From Pseudomonas cerasi (GTDB taxonomy: Bacteria; Pseudomonadota; Gammaproteobacteria; Pseudomonadales; Pseudomonadaceae): a stretch of 64,000 bases of DNA. A program made the translations under genes and the position numbers. Numbering within the stretch: position 1 is the stretch's first letter; each line of letters starts with the position of its first letter. This document shows positions 54,994 through 64,000 of the stretch, piece by piece. The stretch is taken from the NCBI RefSeq assembly GCF_900074915.1, contig NZ_LT222319.1, positions 796,001 through 860,000 of the forward strand, written 5' to 3'. The notes under the pieces are model-generated. The model ran no database searches, had not been told where the DNA came from, and was given only the letters and a program-made list of their open reading frames with translations.

Positions 54994-57315
54994 ATGACTC
55001 GATCCCGCACCTCTCGTTCTGCAAAAAAACAACCTCCCCGCAGCCTTAACAAGTGGCTGGGCTGGGCGTTGAAGCTCGGTATTGTCGGCCTGGTTCTGCT
55101 CGGCGGCCTTGCCATTTATCTCGATGCAATCGTCCAGGAAAAATTCTCCGGCAAGCGCTGGACCATCCCGGCCAAGGTCTATGCACGGCCGCTGGAGCTG
55201 TTCGTTGGACAGAAGCTGAGCCGCGATGACTTTCTCATCGAGCTCGACGCCCTGGGCTATCGCCGCGAAAGCGTGGCGAACGGGCCCGGCGCCGCAGCGG
55301 TGAACGGCAATACCGTCGACCTCAACACGCGTGGTTTTCAGTTCTACGAAGGCACTGACGCAGCGCAGCAGGTGCGCGTGCGCTTTTCCGGTGACTACGT
55401 AGCTGACTTGTCTTCGGGCAATGGTGCAAAGCTTGCGGTGGCGCGGCTTGAGCCGTTGCTGATCGGCGGCCTGTACCCGAAGAACCTGGAAGACCGGATT
55501 CTGATCAAGCTGGATCAGGCGCCGCCCTATCTGCTCGACGGGCTGGTGGCGGTCGAGGACCGGGATTTCTATCACCACTTCGGCGTGTCGCCCAAGTCCA
55601 TTGCCCGGGCGATCTGGGTCAATACCTCGCAGGGGCAGATGCGCCAGGGCGGCAGTACGCTGACCCAGCAGTTGGTCAAGAACTTCTACCTGACCAACGA
55701 ACGCAGCCTGACCCGCAAGCTGACCGAAGCCATGATGGCCGTTTTGTTGGAGATCCATTACAGCAAGCAGGAAATCCTCGAGGCCTATCTCAACGAAGTG
55801 TTCGTCGGGCAGGACGGCCAGCGTGCTGTTCACGGTTTCGGTCTGGCCAGTCAGTATTTCTTCAGCCAGCCGCTGTCCGAACTGAAAATCCATCAGGTGG
55901 CGATGCTGGTCGGTCTGGTCAAAGGGCCGTCCTTCTACAACCCGCGTCGTAATCCGGAACGTGCTCTGGAGCGTCGCAATCTGGTGCTCGATCTGTTCGA
56001 GCAGCAGGGCGTCGCCACGCCGGAAGTGGTTGCCGCTGCGAAGAAAATGCCACTGGGTGTGACCAAGACCGGGACCCTCGCCGACAGCTCGTTCCCGGCG
56101 TTCCTCGATCTGGTCAAGCGTCAGCTGCGCGAAGACTATCGCGACGAAGACTTGACCGAAGAAGGGCTGCGGATCTTTACCAGTTTCGATCCGATCCTGC
56201 AGATGAAGTCCCAGGCTGCCATGGACGATACGTTCAAGAAGCTCGCCGGGCGCAAGGGTTCTGATGAGGTGGAGTCGGCCATGGTCGTCACCAACCCGGA
56301 AACCGGCGAAGTGCAGGCGTTGATCGGTGGGCGTGAGGTCGGGTTCTGGGGCTTCAACCGGGCGATCGACGCGGTTCGGCCGATCGGCTCGCTGGTCAAG
56401 CCGGCTATCTACCTGACGGCACTCGAACGGCCAAGCCAGTACACCTTGACCAGCTGGATCGCCGACGAACTGTTCCAGGTCAAGGGTGCCGATGGCCAGA
56501 TCTGGAAACCGCAGAACTACGATCACAAGTCACACGGCAATATCTTCCTGTATCAGGGGCTGGCGCATTCTTACAACTTGTCGACCGCCAAGCTGGGTCT
56601 TGAGCTGGGCATTCCAAACGTGTTCAAGACGCTGGCCAAGCTGGGTGTGACGCGCGAATGGCCGACCTATCCGTCGATGCTGCTGGGTGCGGGTGGCTTG
56701 AGTCCGATGGAAGTGGCCACCATGTATCAGACCATCGCCAGCGGCGGGTTCAATACGCCGATGCGTGGTATTCGCAGCGTGCTCACCGCTGAAGGCGAGC
56801 CGCTCAAGCGTTATCCGTTCCAGATTGAACAGCGCTTCGATCCGGGTGCCATATATCTGGTACAGAATGCGATGCAGCGGGTCATGCGCGAAGGTACAGG
56901 CAAATCTGTTTACAACGTGTTGCCGAGCTCGTTGAATCTGGCGGGCAAGACCGGCACCAGTAACGATTCGCGCGACAGCTGGTTTGCCGGGTTCAGTCAG
57001 GACCTGCTGGCCGTTGTGTGGATGGGCCGCGACGACAACGGCAAGACACCGTTTACCGGTGCCACCGGTGCCCTGCAGGTCTGGACCAGTTTCATGCGCA
57101 AGGCTGGTCCGCTGCCGCTGGACATGGCGATGCCAGACAACGTCGTTCAGGCGTGGGTCGATGCGCAGACCGGTCAGGGTTCGGATGCAAGCTGCCCGAA
57201 TGCCGTGCAGATGCCGTATATTCGCGGCAGTGAGCCCCAGCCTGGCGCGACATGCGGCGGCGCTCCGGCACCTGCCACTGAGGTGATGGACTGGGTCAAG
57301 GGTTGGTTGAACTAG
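54994..57315 (+). CDS. mrcB: Penicillin-binding protein 1B
   Basis: Class A PBP of 773 residues, inner membrane with periplasmic domains. It has a cytoplasmic basic N-terminus (MTRSRTSRSAKKQPPRS), one membrane helix (about 25-45), a UB2H-like domain, the glycosyltransferase domain with Glu188 in VAVEDRDFYHHFG, and the transpeptidase domain with Ser466 in PIGSLVK, SYN (SYNLST) and KTGTSND. It polymerises and cross-links peptidoglycan. The C-terminus is complete. Confidence 0.97.
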   Translation: MTRSRTSRSAKKQPPRSLNKWLGWALKLGIVGLVLLGGLAIYLDAIVQEKFSGKRWTIPAKVYARPLELFVGQKLSRDDFLIELDALGYRRESVANGPGAAAVNGNTVDLNTRGFQFYEGTDAAQQVRVRFSGDYVADLSSGNGAKLAVARLEPLLIGGLYPKNLEDRILIKLDQAPPYLLDGLVAVEDRDFYHHFGVSPKSIARAIWVNTSQGQMRQGGSTLTQQLVKNFYLTNERSLTRKLTEAMMAVLLEIHYSKQEILEAYLNEVFVGQDGQRAVHGFGLASQYFFSQPLSELKIHQVAMLVGLVKGPSFYNPRRNPERALERRNLVLDLFEQQGVATPEVVAAAKKMPLGVTKTGTLADSSFPAFLDLVKRQLREDYRDEDLTEEGLRIFTSFDPILQMKSQAAMDDTFKKLAGRKGSDEVESAMVVTNPETGEVQALIGGREVGFWGFNRAIDAVRPIGSLVKPAIYLTALERPSQYTLTSWIADELFQVKGADGQIWKPQNYDHKSHGNIFLYQGLAHSYNLSTAKLGLELGIPNVFKTLAKLGVTREWPTYPSMLLGAGGLSPMEVATMYQTIASGGFNTPMRGIRSVLTAEGEPLKRYPFQIEQRFDPGAIYLVQNAMQRVMREGTGKSVYNVLPSSLNLAGKTGTSNDSRDSWFAGFSQDLLAVVWMGRDDNGKTPFTGATGALQVWTSFMRKAGPLPLDMAMPDNVVQAWVDAQTGQGSDASCPNAVQMPYIRGSEPQPGATCGGAPAPATEVMDWVKGWLN

Positions 57316-57332
57316 GCAATCGAGGTTTTGAA

Positions 57333-58064
57333 GTGAATAAATGGTGGATTCCAGCTTTAACGGCACTGGCCTTGCTGAACGGCTGCGCCAGTGTGGAACG
57401 CGGCTCGATTCCGGTCGTGGATTCGAGCTCCAAGGTGTCCAACGGCGAACGTGCTGCAGCTTCGCGTCGCACCAACACCGCTCCGGTGCAACAGCAGCCG
57501 CAAGCTGTACCGCAGGACTCGGGCGTGGTGGTGATGGTGCCGGGCGCTGGCGGCGCCGATGCAGGACAGAGTTATTCTGCGCCCGCCAGTCAGGCACCGT
57601 TCAGTGTCAACACTCCGCCTGTCGATGCCGCTCCTGTCAATCAGGCCCCGGTCAGTCAGGCTCCCGCGAACAACAGTTACAGCATGCCGGCCGCCTCTGC
57701 CCCGACCGGAATTCCGTCCAGCGGTGGCGGTCTGTCAGAGGACGAGCAACTTGACGGGCCTGTACTGGCATTGCTGACCACTGCACAGCAACAGCAGACC
57801 AGTGGCGATCTCAACGGCGCGTCGTCCAGTCTCGAGCGGGCGCAGCGGGTTGCACCGCGCGAGCCGCAAGTGCTTTATCGTCTGGCTCAGGTGCGTCTGG
57901 CTCAGGGCGATGCAGCCCAGGCCGAGCAACTGGCACGTCGTGGTCTGACTTACGCCAACGGGCGCACCAGCCTTCAGGCCAGTCTGTGGGGATTGATCGC
58001 TCAGTCACGCGAAAAGCAAGGTGATGCGGCCGGTGCTGCCCTGGCTCGTCAAAAGGCTCGCTGA
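57333..58064 (+). CDS. TPR-type lipoprotein downstream of mrcB
   Basis: Protein of 243 residues. A signal peptide (KWWIPALTALALLNGC) ends in a lipobox LNGC, so it is a membrane lipoprotein; Cys is near residue 17. Residues 50-130 are low in complexity (Ala, Pro, Gln, Ser). The C-terminal 80 residues look like TPR helices (DLNGASSSLERAQRVAPREPQVLYRLAQVRLAQGDAAQAEQ). GTG 57333 with GAGG upstream is chosen. It follows mrcB by 17 bp and overlaps the next gene (TGATG). A role in helping PBP1B is suggested only by position. Confidence 0.85.
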   Translation: MNKWWIPALTALALLNGCASVERGSIPVVDSSSKVSNGERAAASRRTNTAPVQQQPQAVPQDSGVVVMVPGAGGADAGQSYSAPASQAPFSVNTPPVDAAPVNQAPVSQAPANNSYSMPAASAPTGIPSSGGGLSEDEQLDGPVLALLTTAQQQQTSGDLNGASSSLERAQRVAPREPQVLYRLAQVRLAQGDAAQAEQLARRGLTYANGRTSLQASLWGLIAQSREKQGDAAGAALARQKAR

Positions 58065-58393
58065 TGGACGGACGTTTGCCTGAGGTTGCCGAGCAGCTGT
58101 TGTTGATAGAGCGCGAGTTGCGCTTGCTGGGCTGGTGGGATGCGACACCGCCCAGCGAGCAAGCGCTCGCCAGTCAGGAACCGTTCAGCGTCGATACCCT
58201 GGAGTTCGCCCAGTGGCTGCAATGGATTTTCCTGCCGCGTATGAAGGTCATCCTTGAGCGCGACCTGCCATTACCCAATGCGTCCGGCATTCTGGAAATG
58301 GCCGAGATGGTCTATGCCGGGTGCATGACTGAAACCCGGCAACTGCAAGCGCATCTGGCGCGGTTTGACCAGCTGATTACAGCAGCGCGCTGA
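58064..58393 (+). CDS. YqcC-family protein
   Basis: Protein of 109 residues, mostly helical, with LRLLGWWDATPPSEQALASQEPF and LEFAQWLQWIFLPRMKVI, typical of YqcC. Members are of unknown function. Coupled to the TPR lipoprotein gene by an overlapping stop-start and the last gene of this run. Confidence 0.88.
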   Translation: MDGRLPEVAEQLLLIERELRLLGWWDATPPSEQALASQEPFSVDTLEFAQWLQWIFLPRMKVILERDLPLPNASGILEMAEMVYAGCMTETRQLQAHLARFDQLITAAR

Positions 58394-58404
58394 TCGGCGT
58401 GCTT

Positions 58405-58821
58405 TTAGCGGCAGTATTCGCTGATAGCCCTGTTGGTTTCTTCGATACGCGTCTTGCGGTTCTCATCCGTAAGACGCTTTGATTCGCCTCCAACCTGCTC
58501 GCGCACGCGCGGATTGTTCTGCAACTGCGCAAGATTGGTGCGCAACGTCTCGCAATTTTCCGCGCGCTTGGCTTCCTGAGCCTTCACCTGGCTTTTGACT
58601 TTCTGGTCAATCTCGCGTTGCTGCGCAGCCCCATCGTCCGCTGGCATGCCCGGCGCGGCAGCGGGAGGCGGTGTCTGCACATTGATTTCCTGCACCGGCT
58701 GGCCAGTGGGCGGCTGGGCATCAAAGTGCGTCACGCCCTGGGCATCCACCCACTTGTAGATCGATGCGGCCTGGCTGGTTGCGCTGATGGCCAGCGCGGC
58801 GGCGAGAATCATCCAATGCAT
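58405..58821 (-). CDS. DUF4124-domain exported protein
   Basis: Protein of 138 residues with a signal peptide (MHWMILAAALAISATSQAA) and the DUF4124 start IYKWVDAQGVTHFDAQPPTGQP. A Pro-rich segment and a basic helical region (QKVKSQVKAQEAKRAENC) follow. It is probably periplasmic. Function unknown. Convergent with the YqcC gene 12 bp away. Confidence 0.85.
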   Translation of the reverse strand: MHWMILAAALAISATSQAASIYKWVDAQGVTHFDAQPPTGQPVQEINVQTPPPAAAPGMPADDGAAQQREIDQKVKSQVKAQEAKRAENCETLRTNLAQLQNNPRVREQVGGESKRLTDENRKTRIEETNRAISEYCR

Positions 58822-59218
58822 GTCGGGTCCTTGAAAGTCTGTGCATGCAGAAAGCTACCATAACAGTGCATTTCAGTCCGAAACGGTGCGATTTCACTCG
58901 TCGGGTGGCAAGAAAGCGCACGGATCGCTTGACTTGAAGGGGGGGAATCACAACAATCCAAAGTTCGCTGTAGAAGGACTGCCAGAAGCAGACCCTCTCG
59001 GTAGATCATGAGGCGCACACCCGCGCCGACCTGTAACACCCGCAACGCGTTACCTCGCGCTGGGTGGGAATGTTCCGCAACACTCAGGGACCTCCCAATA
59101 CTTGCTCAGTCAGTGCTGACGTAGTCGGCGACCACCGTCGCTCATGCTCTGCTGGCAGTAAACCTATTAAGACCCGTCCCGGAGTGGGCGGTATTCTGGC
59201 GTTTTAGAGGTGAACAAC
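58822..59218. other. Intergenic region upstream of ilvI
   Basis: 397 bp without a supported gene. It should carry the promoter of the ilvIHC operon. I see no leader peptide rich in Leu, Ile or Val, and no clear attenuator. Confidence 0.45.
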
Positions 59219-60943
59219 GTGGAGCTTTTATCTGGCGCTGAAATGGTCGTCCGCTTTTTGCGTGACGAAGGCGTTGAGCATATCTATGGGTACCCCGGTG
59301 GTGCCCTCCTGCATGTCTACGATGCCCTGTTCAAAGAACCGGCGGTGAGCCACATCCTTGTTCGCCACGAGCAGGCTGCCACGCACATGGCCGATGGCTA
59401 TGCGCGGGCTACCGGCAAGGCGGGCGTGGTGCTGGTGACCTCGGGTCCTGGTGCAACCAATGCCATCACCGGTATCGCTACGGCGTACATGGACTCGATT
59501 CCGATGGTGGTCCTGTCCGGTCAGGTAGCCAGTACGCTGGTGGGCACCGACGCGTTCCAGGAGACCGACATGATCGGTATCTCCCGGCCGATCGTGAAGC
59601 ACAGCTTCATGATCAAGCACCCGTCGGAAATCCCGGAAATCCTGAAAAAGGCTTTCTACCTGGCGCAGTCCGGTCGTCCGGGGCCGGTGGTCGTCGATAT
59701 TCCGAAAGACATGACCAACCCGGCCGAAAAATTCGAATACGTCTTCCCGAAAAAAGCCAAGCTGCGCTCCTACAGCCCGGCGGTTCGTGGCCATTCCGGT
59801 CAGATCCGCAAGGCCGTCGAGATGCTGCTGGCGGCCAAGCGCCCGATCGTCTACGCCGGTGGCGGGGTGATCATGGGCAATGCTTCGGCGCAACTGACCG
59901 AACTGGCGCAACTGCTCGATGCACCGGTAACCAACACCCTGATGGGGCTTGGTTGCTATCCGGGCACGGATCGTCAGTTCGTCGGCATGCTCGGGATGCA
60001 CGGTAGCTATACCGCCAACCTCGCGATGCACCATACCGATGTGATCCTGGCAGTCGGCGCGCGCTTTGATGACCGTGTCATCAACGGCGCCAGCAAGTTC
60101 TGCCCGAACGCCAAGATTATCCACATCGATATCGACCCGGCTTCGATCTCCAAGACCATCAAGGCCGATGTGCCTATCGTCGGTCCTGTCGAAAGCGTGC
60201 TGACCGAAATGGTCGCCACCTTGAAAGAGATCGGCGAGACACCCGACAAGGCATCCGTTGCCGCGTGGTGGAAGCAGATTGACGAGTGGCGCGGTACGGG
60301 TGATCTGTTCCCGTACAACCGTGGCGATGGCACGGTCATCAAGCCGCAGGCCGTTATCGAAACGCTGTGCGAAGTTACCAAGGGCGACGCTTATGTCACC
60401 TCGGACGTCGGTCAGCATCAGATGTTCGCTGCGCAGTACTACCGCTTCAACAAGCCGAACCGCTGGATCAACTCGGGTGGTCTGGGCACCATGGGCTTTG
60501 GCTTCCCGGCGGCGATGGGCGTCAAGCTGAACTTTCCGGATGCGCACGTCGCCTGTGTGACCGGTGAAGGCAGCATCCAGATGAACATCCAGGAGCTGTC
60601 GACCTGCCTGCAGTACGGTCTGCCGGTTAAGATCATTCTGCTCAACAACGGTGTGCTGGGCATGGTCCGCCAGTGGCAGGACATGAGCTACGGCGCGCGT
60701 CATTCGCACTCCTACATGGAGTCGCTGCCTGATTTCGTCAAGCTGGTCGAGGCTTATGGCCACGTCGGCATGCGTGTCACGGACCTGAAGGATCTGAAGC
60801 CGAAGATGGAAGAAGCCTTTGCCATGACTGACCGGCTGGTGTTCATGGATATTCAGGTCGATGTGACCGAGCACGTCTATCCGATGCAAATCAAGGACGG
60901 TTCCATGCGCGATATGTGGTTGAGCAAGACGGAGCGGACATAA
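59219..60943 (+). CDS. ilvI: Acetolactate synthase large subunit
   Basis: ThDP-dependent enzyme joining two pyruvates, or pyruvate and 2-ketobutyrate, for Val/Leu/Ile. The protein has 574 residues from GTG 59219 (reading [14 protein letters not shown]), matching the usual Pseudomonas length; GTG 59210 is an alternative. AGAGG precedes it. The catalytic Glu is in [20 protein letters not shown]; the ThDP-magnesium motif is [14 protein letters not shown]...NNGVLGMV. It lies 2 bp upstream of ilvH. Confidence 0.97.
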   Translation: MELLSGAEMVVRFLRDEGVEHIYGYPGGALLHVYDALFKEPAVSHILVRHEQAATHMADGYARATGKAGVVLVTSGPGATNAITGIATAYMDSIPMVVLSGQVASTLVGTDAFQETDMIGISRPIVKHSFMIKHPSEIPEILKKAFYLAQSGRPGPVVVDIPKDMTNPAEKFEYVFPKKAKLRSYSPAVRGHSGQIRKAVEMLLAAKRPIVYAGGGVIMGNASAQLTELAQLLDAPVTNTLMGLGCYPGTDRQFVGMLGMHGSYTANLAMHHTDVILAVGARFDDRVINGASKFCPNAKIIHIDIDPASISKTIKADVPIVGPVESVLTEMVATLKEIGETPDKASVAAWWKQIDEWRGTGDLFPYNRGDGTVIKPQAVIETLCEVTKGDAYVTSDVGQHQMFAAQYYRFNKPNRWINSGGLGTMGFGFPAAMGVKLNFPDAHVACVTGEGSIQMNIQELSTCLQYGLPVKIILLNNGVLGMVRQWQDMSYGARHSHSYMESLPDFVKLVEAYGHVGMRVTDLKDLKPKMEEAFAMTDRLVFMDIQVDVTEHVYPMQIKDGSMRDMWLSKTERT

Positions 60944-60945
60944 TC

Positions 60946-61437
60946 ATGCGCCATATCATTTCCCTGCTGCTGGAAAACGAACCGGGTGCACTGTCGCGCG
61001 TCGTTGGTCTGTTCTCCCAGCGTAATTACAACATCGAGAGCCTGACGGTTGCGCCGACCGAAGACCCGACCCTGTCGCGTCTGACGCTCACCACCGTAGG
61101 TCATGATGAGGTGATCGAGCAGATCACCAAAAACCTCAACAAGCTCATCGAAGTGGTCAAGCTGGTCGACCTGTCGGAAAGCGCTCACATCGAGCGCGAA
61201 CTGATGCTGGTCAAGGTCAAGGCCACTGGCGCACAGCGGGCCGAGATCAAGCGCACCACGGATATTTTCCGCGGACAGATCGTCGACGTCACCGCCAGCG
61301 TTTACACCGTGCAACTGAGCGGCACGAGCGACAAACTGGACAGCTTCATTCAGGCCATCGGCACCGCCGCTATCCTGGAAACAGTACGCAGTGGCGTAAC
61401 GGGCATTGCCCGTGGCGACAAAGTGCTGAGCATTTAA
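60946..61437 (+). CDS. ilvH: Acetolactate synthase small subunit
   Basis: Regulatory subunit of 163 residues with an N-terminal ACT domain (ISLLLENEPGALSRVVGLFSQRNYNIESLTVAP) for valine feedback. ATG 60946 immediately follows the ilvI stop; the frame opens earlier but overlaps ilvI. Confidence 0.97.
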   Translation: MRHIISLLLENEPGALSRVVGLFSQRNYNIESLTVAPTEDPTLSRLTLTTVGHDEVIEQITKNLNKLIEVVKLVDLSESAHIERELMLVKVKATGAQRAEIKRTTDIFRGQIVDVTASVYTVQLSGTSDKLDSFIQAIGTAAILETVRSGVTGIARGDKVLSI

Positions 61438-61472
61438 ATCAATTAAGCAAATGGCCTGCGTGGCCAAGATAA

Positions 61473-62501
<1,029 letters not shown>

Positions 62502-62520
62502 GCATTCAGCTTCACAAAGA

Positions 62521-62546
62521 AACGCGGCCAATCGGTCGCGTTTTTT
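62521..62546 (+). terminator. Terminator after ilvC
   Basis: AACGCGGCC-AATC-GGTCGCGTT (one G-T pair) followed by a run of T. Confidence 0.85.
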
Positions 62547-62647
62547 CGTTATGGGTCAGGCTCTGGTATAAAGCTGCAATTGTTTGCAGGCGAACCCTCG
62601 CTGCAGACCTGTGTCGAACCTTTTCATACCGCTGCAAGGTAATCTCC

Positions 62648-63493
62648 ATGAGCGAACGTCCTGAAGAGCCCATCAAGGCCTCTGACGCTGAAAGTCTGCT
62701 ACCGATCGATGAACATGTAGAAGAAGGGCATGATGCCGAAGGCCGGCAAGTCCGGCATCGCGGTATCTACCTGCTGCCCAACCTGTTTACCACTGCAAAT
62801 CTGTTTGCGGGCTTCTATTCCATCATCAGCTCCATGAGCGCTCAAAGCGCGATGAGTGCAGGTGACACCGCCGGTGCGAGCAAGTATTTCGCATTCGCTG
62901 CGATTGCGATCTTCGTGGCCATGGTGCTCGACGGCCTGGATGGTCGTGTGGCGCGCATGACCAATACGCAAAGCGCGTTTGGCGCCGAGTACGATTCGCT
63001 GTCCGACATGGTTGCCTTTGGTGTGGCCCCGGCGTTGCTGGCGTTCGGCTGGGCACTGGGCGACATGGGCAAGGTGGGCTGGATGGTTGCCTTCATCTAT
63101 GTAGCCGGCGCTGCATTGCGTCTGGCACGGTTCAATACTCAGGTCGGCAAGGCTGACAAGCGCTACTTCATCGGCCTGGCCAGTCCGGCAGCGGCAGGTG
63201 TAGTGGCCGGCACGGTCTGGGCATTCAGCGATTTCGGGATTCAGGGCTCCAAGCTGTCGTTTCTCGTTGCGTTGCTGGTCGCCGCCGCCGGTATGCTGAT
63301 GGTCAGCAACATCAAGTACAACAGCTTCAAGGAACTGGACTTGAAGGGGCGTGTGCCTTTCGTTGCGATTCTGGCGGTGGTCTTGGTGTTTGCTGTCGTA
63401 TTCAGCGACCCGCCGCGCATTTTGCTGCTGATATTCCTCGCTTACGCTCTGTCCGGCCCCATTCAGTATCTATTACGTCGCCGCAAAGCCTAG
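62648..63493 (+). CDS. pssA: CDP-diacylglycerol-serine O-phosphatidyltransferase
   Basis: Makes phosphatidylserine, precursor of phosphatidylethanolamine. The protein has 281 residues with 6-8 helices. The CDP-alcohol signature DGLDGRVARMTNTQSAFGAEYDSLSD is complete. An N-terminal acidic tail (MSERPEEPIKASDAES) is cytoplasmic. ATG 62648 has AAGGT upstream; the open frame extends back to 62459 but into the ilvC end. Confidence 0.95.
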   Translation: MSERPEEPIKASDAESLLPIDEHVEEGHDAEGRQVRHRGIYLLPNLFTTANLFAGFYSIISSMSAQSAMSAGDTAGASKYFAFAAIAIFVAMVLDGLDGRVARMTNTQSAFGAEYDSLSDMVAFGVAPALLAFGWALGDMGKVGWMVAFIYVAGAALRLARFNTQVGKADKRYFIGLASPAAAGVVAGTVWAFSDFGIQGSKLSFLVALLVAAAGMLMVSNIKYNSFKELDLKGRVPFVAILAVVLVFAVVFSDPPRILLLIFLAYALSGPIQYLLRRRKA

Positions 63494-63562
63494 TCAATGA
63501 TCTAATTTCCACCATACTCCGTAGTCTATTGGTGCATCAGTTCCCTGGCCTGCGGAGTCATC

Positions 63563-64000
63563 ATGCTAATCAAGCTTCCTTCTGCGTCCGACTCCAAAGA
63601 GTCGGACGTCACGCCTGAATCCATTTATCTCTCGCGACGCACACTGCTCGCCAGCTCGCTTGCAGGTCTTGCCGTCACGGCAATGCCGCGATGGGCCGGT
63701 GCCGCCGATGCTTCGCGGTATGCCGATGTCGAGCCAGGTAAAGCGCCGGGCTGGTTCGCGGACAAACTGCCTGCGACGAAATGGCAGGCGGTCAACGTCA
63801 AGGACGAGGCGATCACGCCGTTCAAGGACGCGACCCATTACAACAACTTCTATGAGTTCGGTACTGACAAGGGCGACCCGGCAAAGAATGCCGGCTCTCT
63901 GCAAACCGAGCCCTGGAGTGTCGTGATCGATGGTGAAGTCGCCAAGCCTGGCCGCTATGCACTCGAAGACTTCATGAAGCCTTACCAACTGGAAGAGCGG
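63563..64000 (+). CDS. msrP: Protein-methionine-sulfoxide reductase MsrP (N-terminal part)
   Basis: First 146 codons only; the rest is beyond the window. A twin-arginine signal (LSRRTLLASSLAGLAVTAMP) directs export of the molybdopterin enzyme. Then ITPFKDATHYNNFYEFGTDKGDPAKNAGSL, typical of YedY/MsrP, and EPWSVVIDGEVAKPGRY. It repairs oxidised periplasmic proteins with the haem protein MsrQ. GGAG precedes ATG 63563. Confidence 0.93.
   Translation, partial: MLIKLPSASDSKESDVTPESIYLSRRTLLASSLAGLAVTAMPRWAGAADASRYADVEPGKAPGWFADKLPATKWQAVNVKDEAITPFKDATHYNNFYEFGTDKGDPAKNAGSLQTEPWSVVIDGEVAKPGRYALEDFMKPYQLEER

Noticed and set aside
54913..56526. 537-codon frame antisense to mrcB
   Set aside because: Overlaps all PBP1B catalytic motifs on the other strand.
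59228..60889. 553-codon frame antisense to ilvI
   Set aside because: Shadow of a highly conserved gene.

Overview
The window is chromosomal DNA of a Pseudomonas, most likely of the P. syringae group. Gene order is typical of the genus: pilBCD/pilA, nadC, ampDE, fruBKA, panBC-folK-pcnB, crcZ-cbrBA, gluQRS-dksA, sfsA, mrcB, ilvIH-ilvC-pssA-msrP. A type IV pilin followed by a TfpO-like ligase, the Fur-controlled sRNA PrrF, the Crc-sequestering sRNA CrcZ and many REP-type palindromes support this. I found no tRNA or rRNA genes, insertion sequences, prophage or CRISPR arrays.

Layout. 1-7 kb: type IV pilus assembly genes (pilD partial, pilC, pilB) diverge from pilA. pilA has a sigma-54 promoter, and its product ends in serine. 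A probable pilin glycosyl ligase and a MOP-family flippase follow. 7.7-19.3 kb: a Ter stress-response locus. Its first half encodes an ATP-grasp enzyme, a TerD-protease fusion, two PRTase-type enzymes, two HAD phosphatases and a CitE-like enzyme. Its second half is terZABCDE, closed by a strong terminator. Two genes of the first half, ATP-grasp and the StiP-like PRTase, each carry one in-frame stop codon with good homology on both sides. 19.4-26.5 kb: AIM24-like protein, nadC, DUF1631 protein, ampDE and tatD. 26.5-33.4 kb: FruR and the fructose PTS operon. 33.4-48.9 kb: thiolase, MpaB-like oxygenase, pgi, panCB, folK, pcnB, the crcZ sRNA, cbrB, cbrA, cbrX, gluQRS and dksA. 49-58.8 kb: aminotransferase-sfsA, Rieske protein, deoC-like aldolase, prrF sRNA, pentapeptide protein, kinase fusion, mrcB and small envelope genes. 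59-64 kb: branched-chain amino acid operon, pssA and the start of msrP.

How the parts relate. The CbrAB system and crcZ form a carbon-catabolite circuit: CbrB is a sigma-54 activator, a -24/-12 promoter lies in front of crcZ, and the crcZ RNA carries six A-rich CA motifs for Hfq/Crc. The Ter locus is the most unusual part. It joins calcium-binding TerD proteins, a membrane TerC and a cytoplasmic TerD-serine protease with a gene set thought to make a nucleoside-like metabolite. Two steps of that set look broken here, while the structural ter genes are intact.

Limits. All functions come from reading translated sequence and recalled family motifs; no database search was run. Start codons were moved where ribosome-binding sites or family lengths favoured a different one, as noted in the entries.
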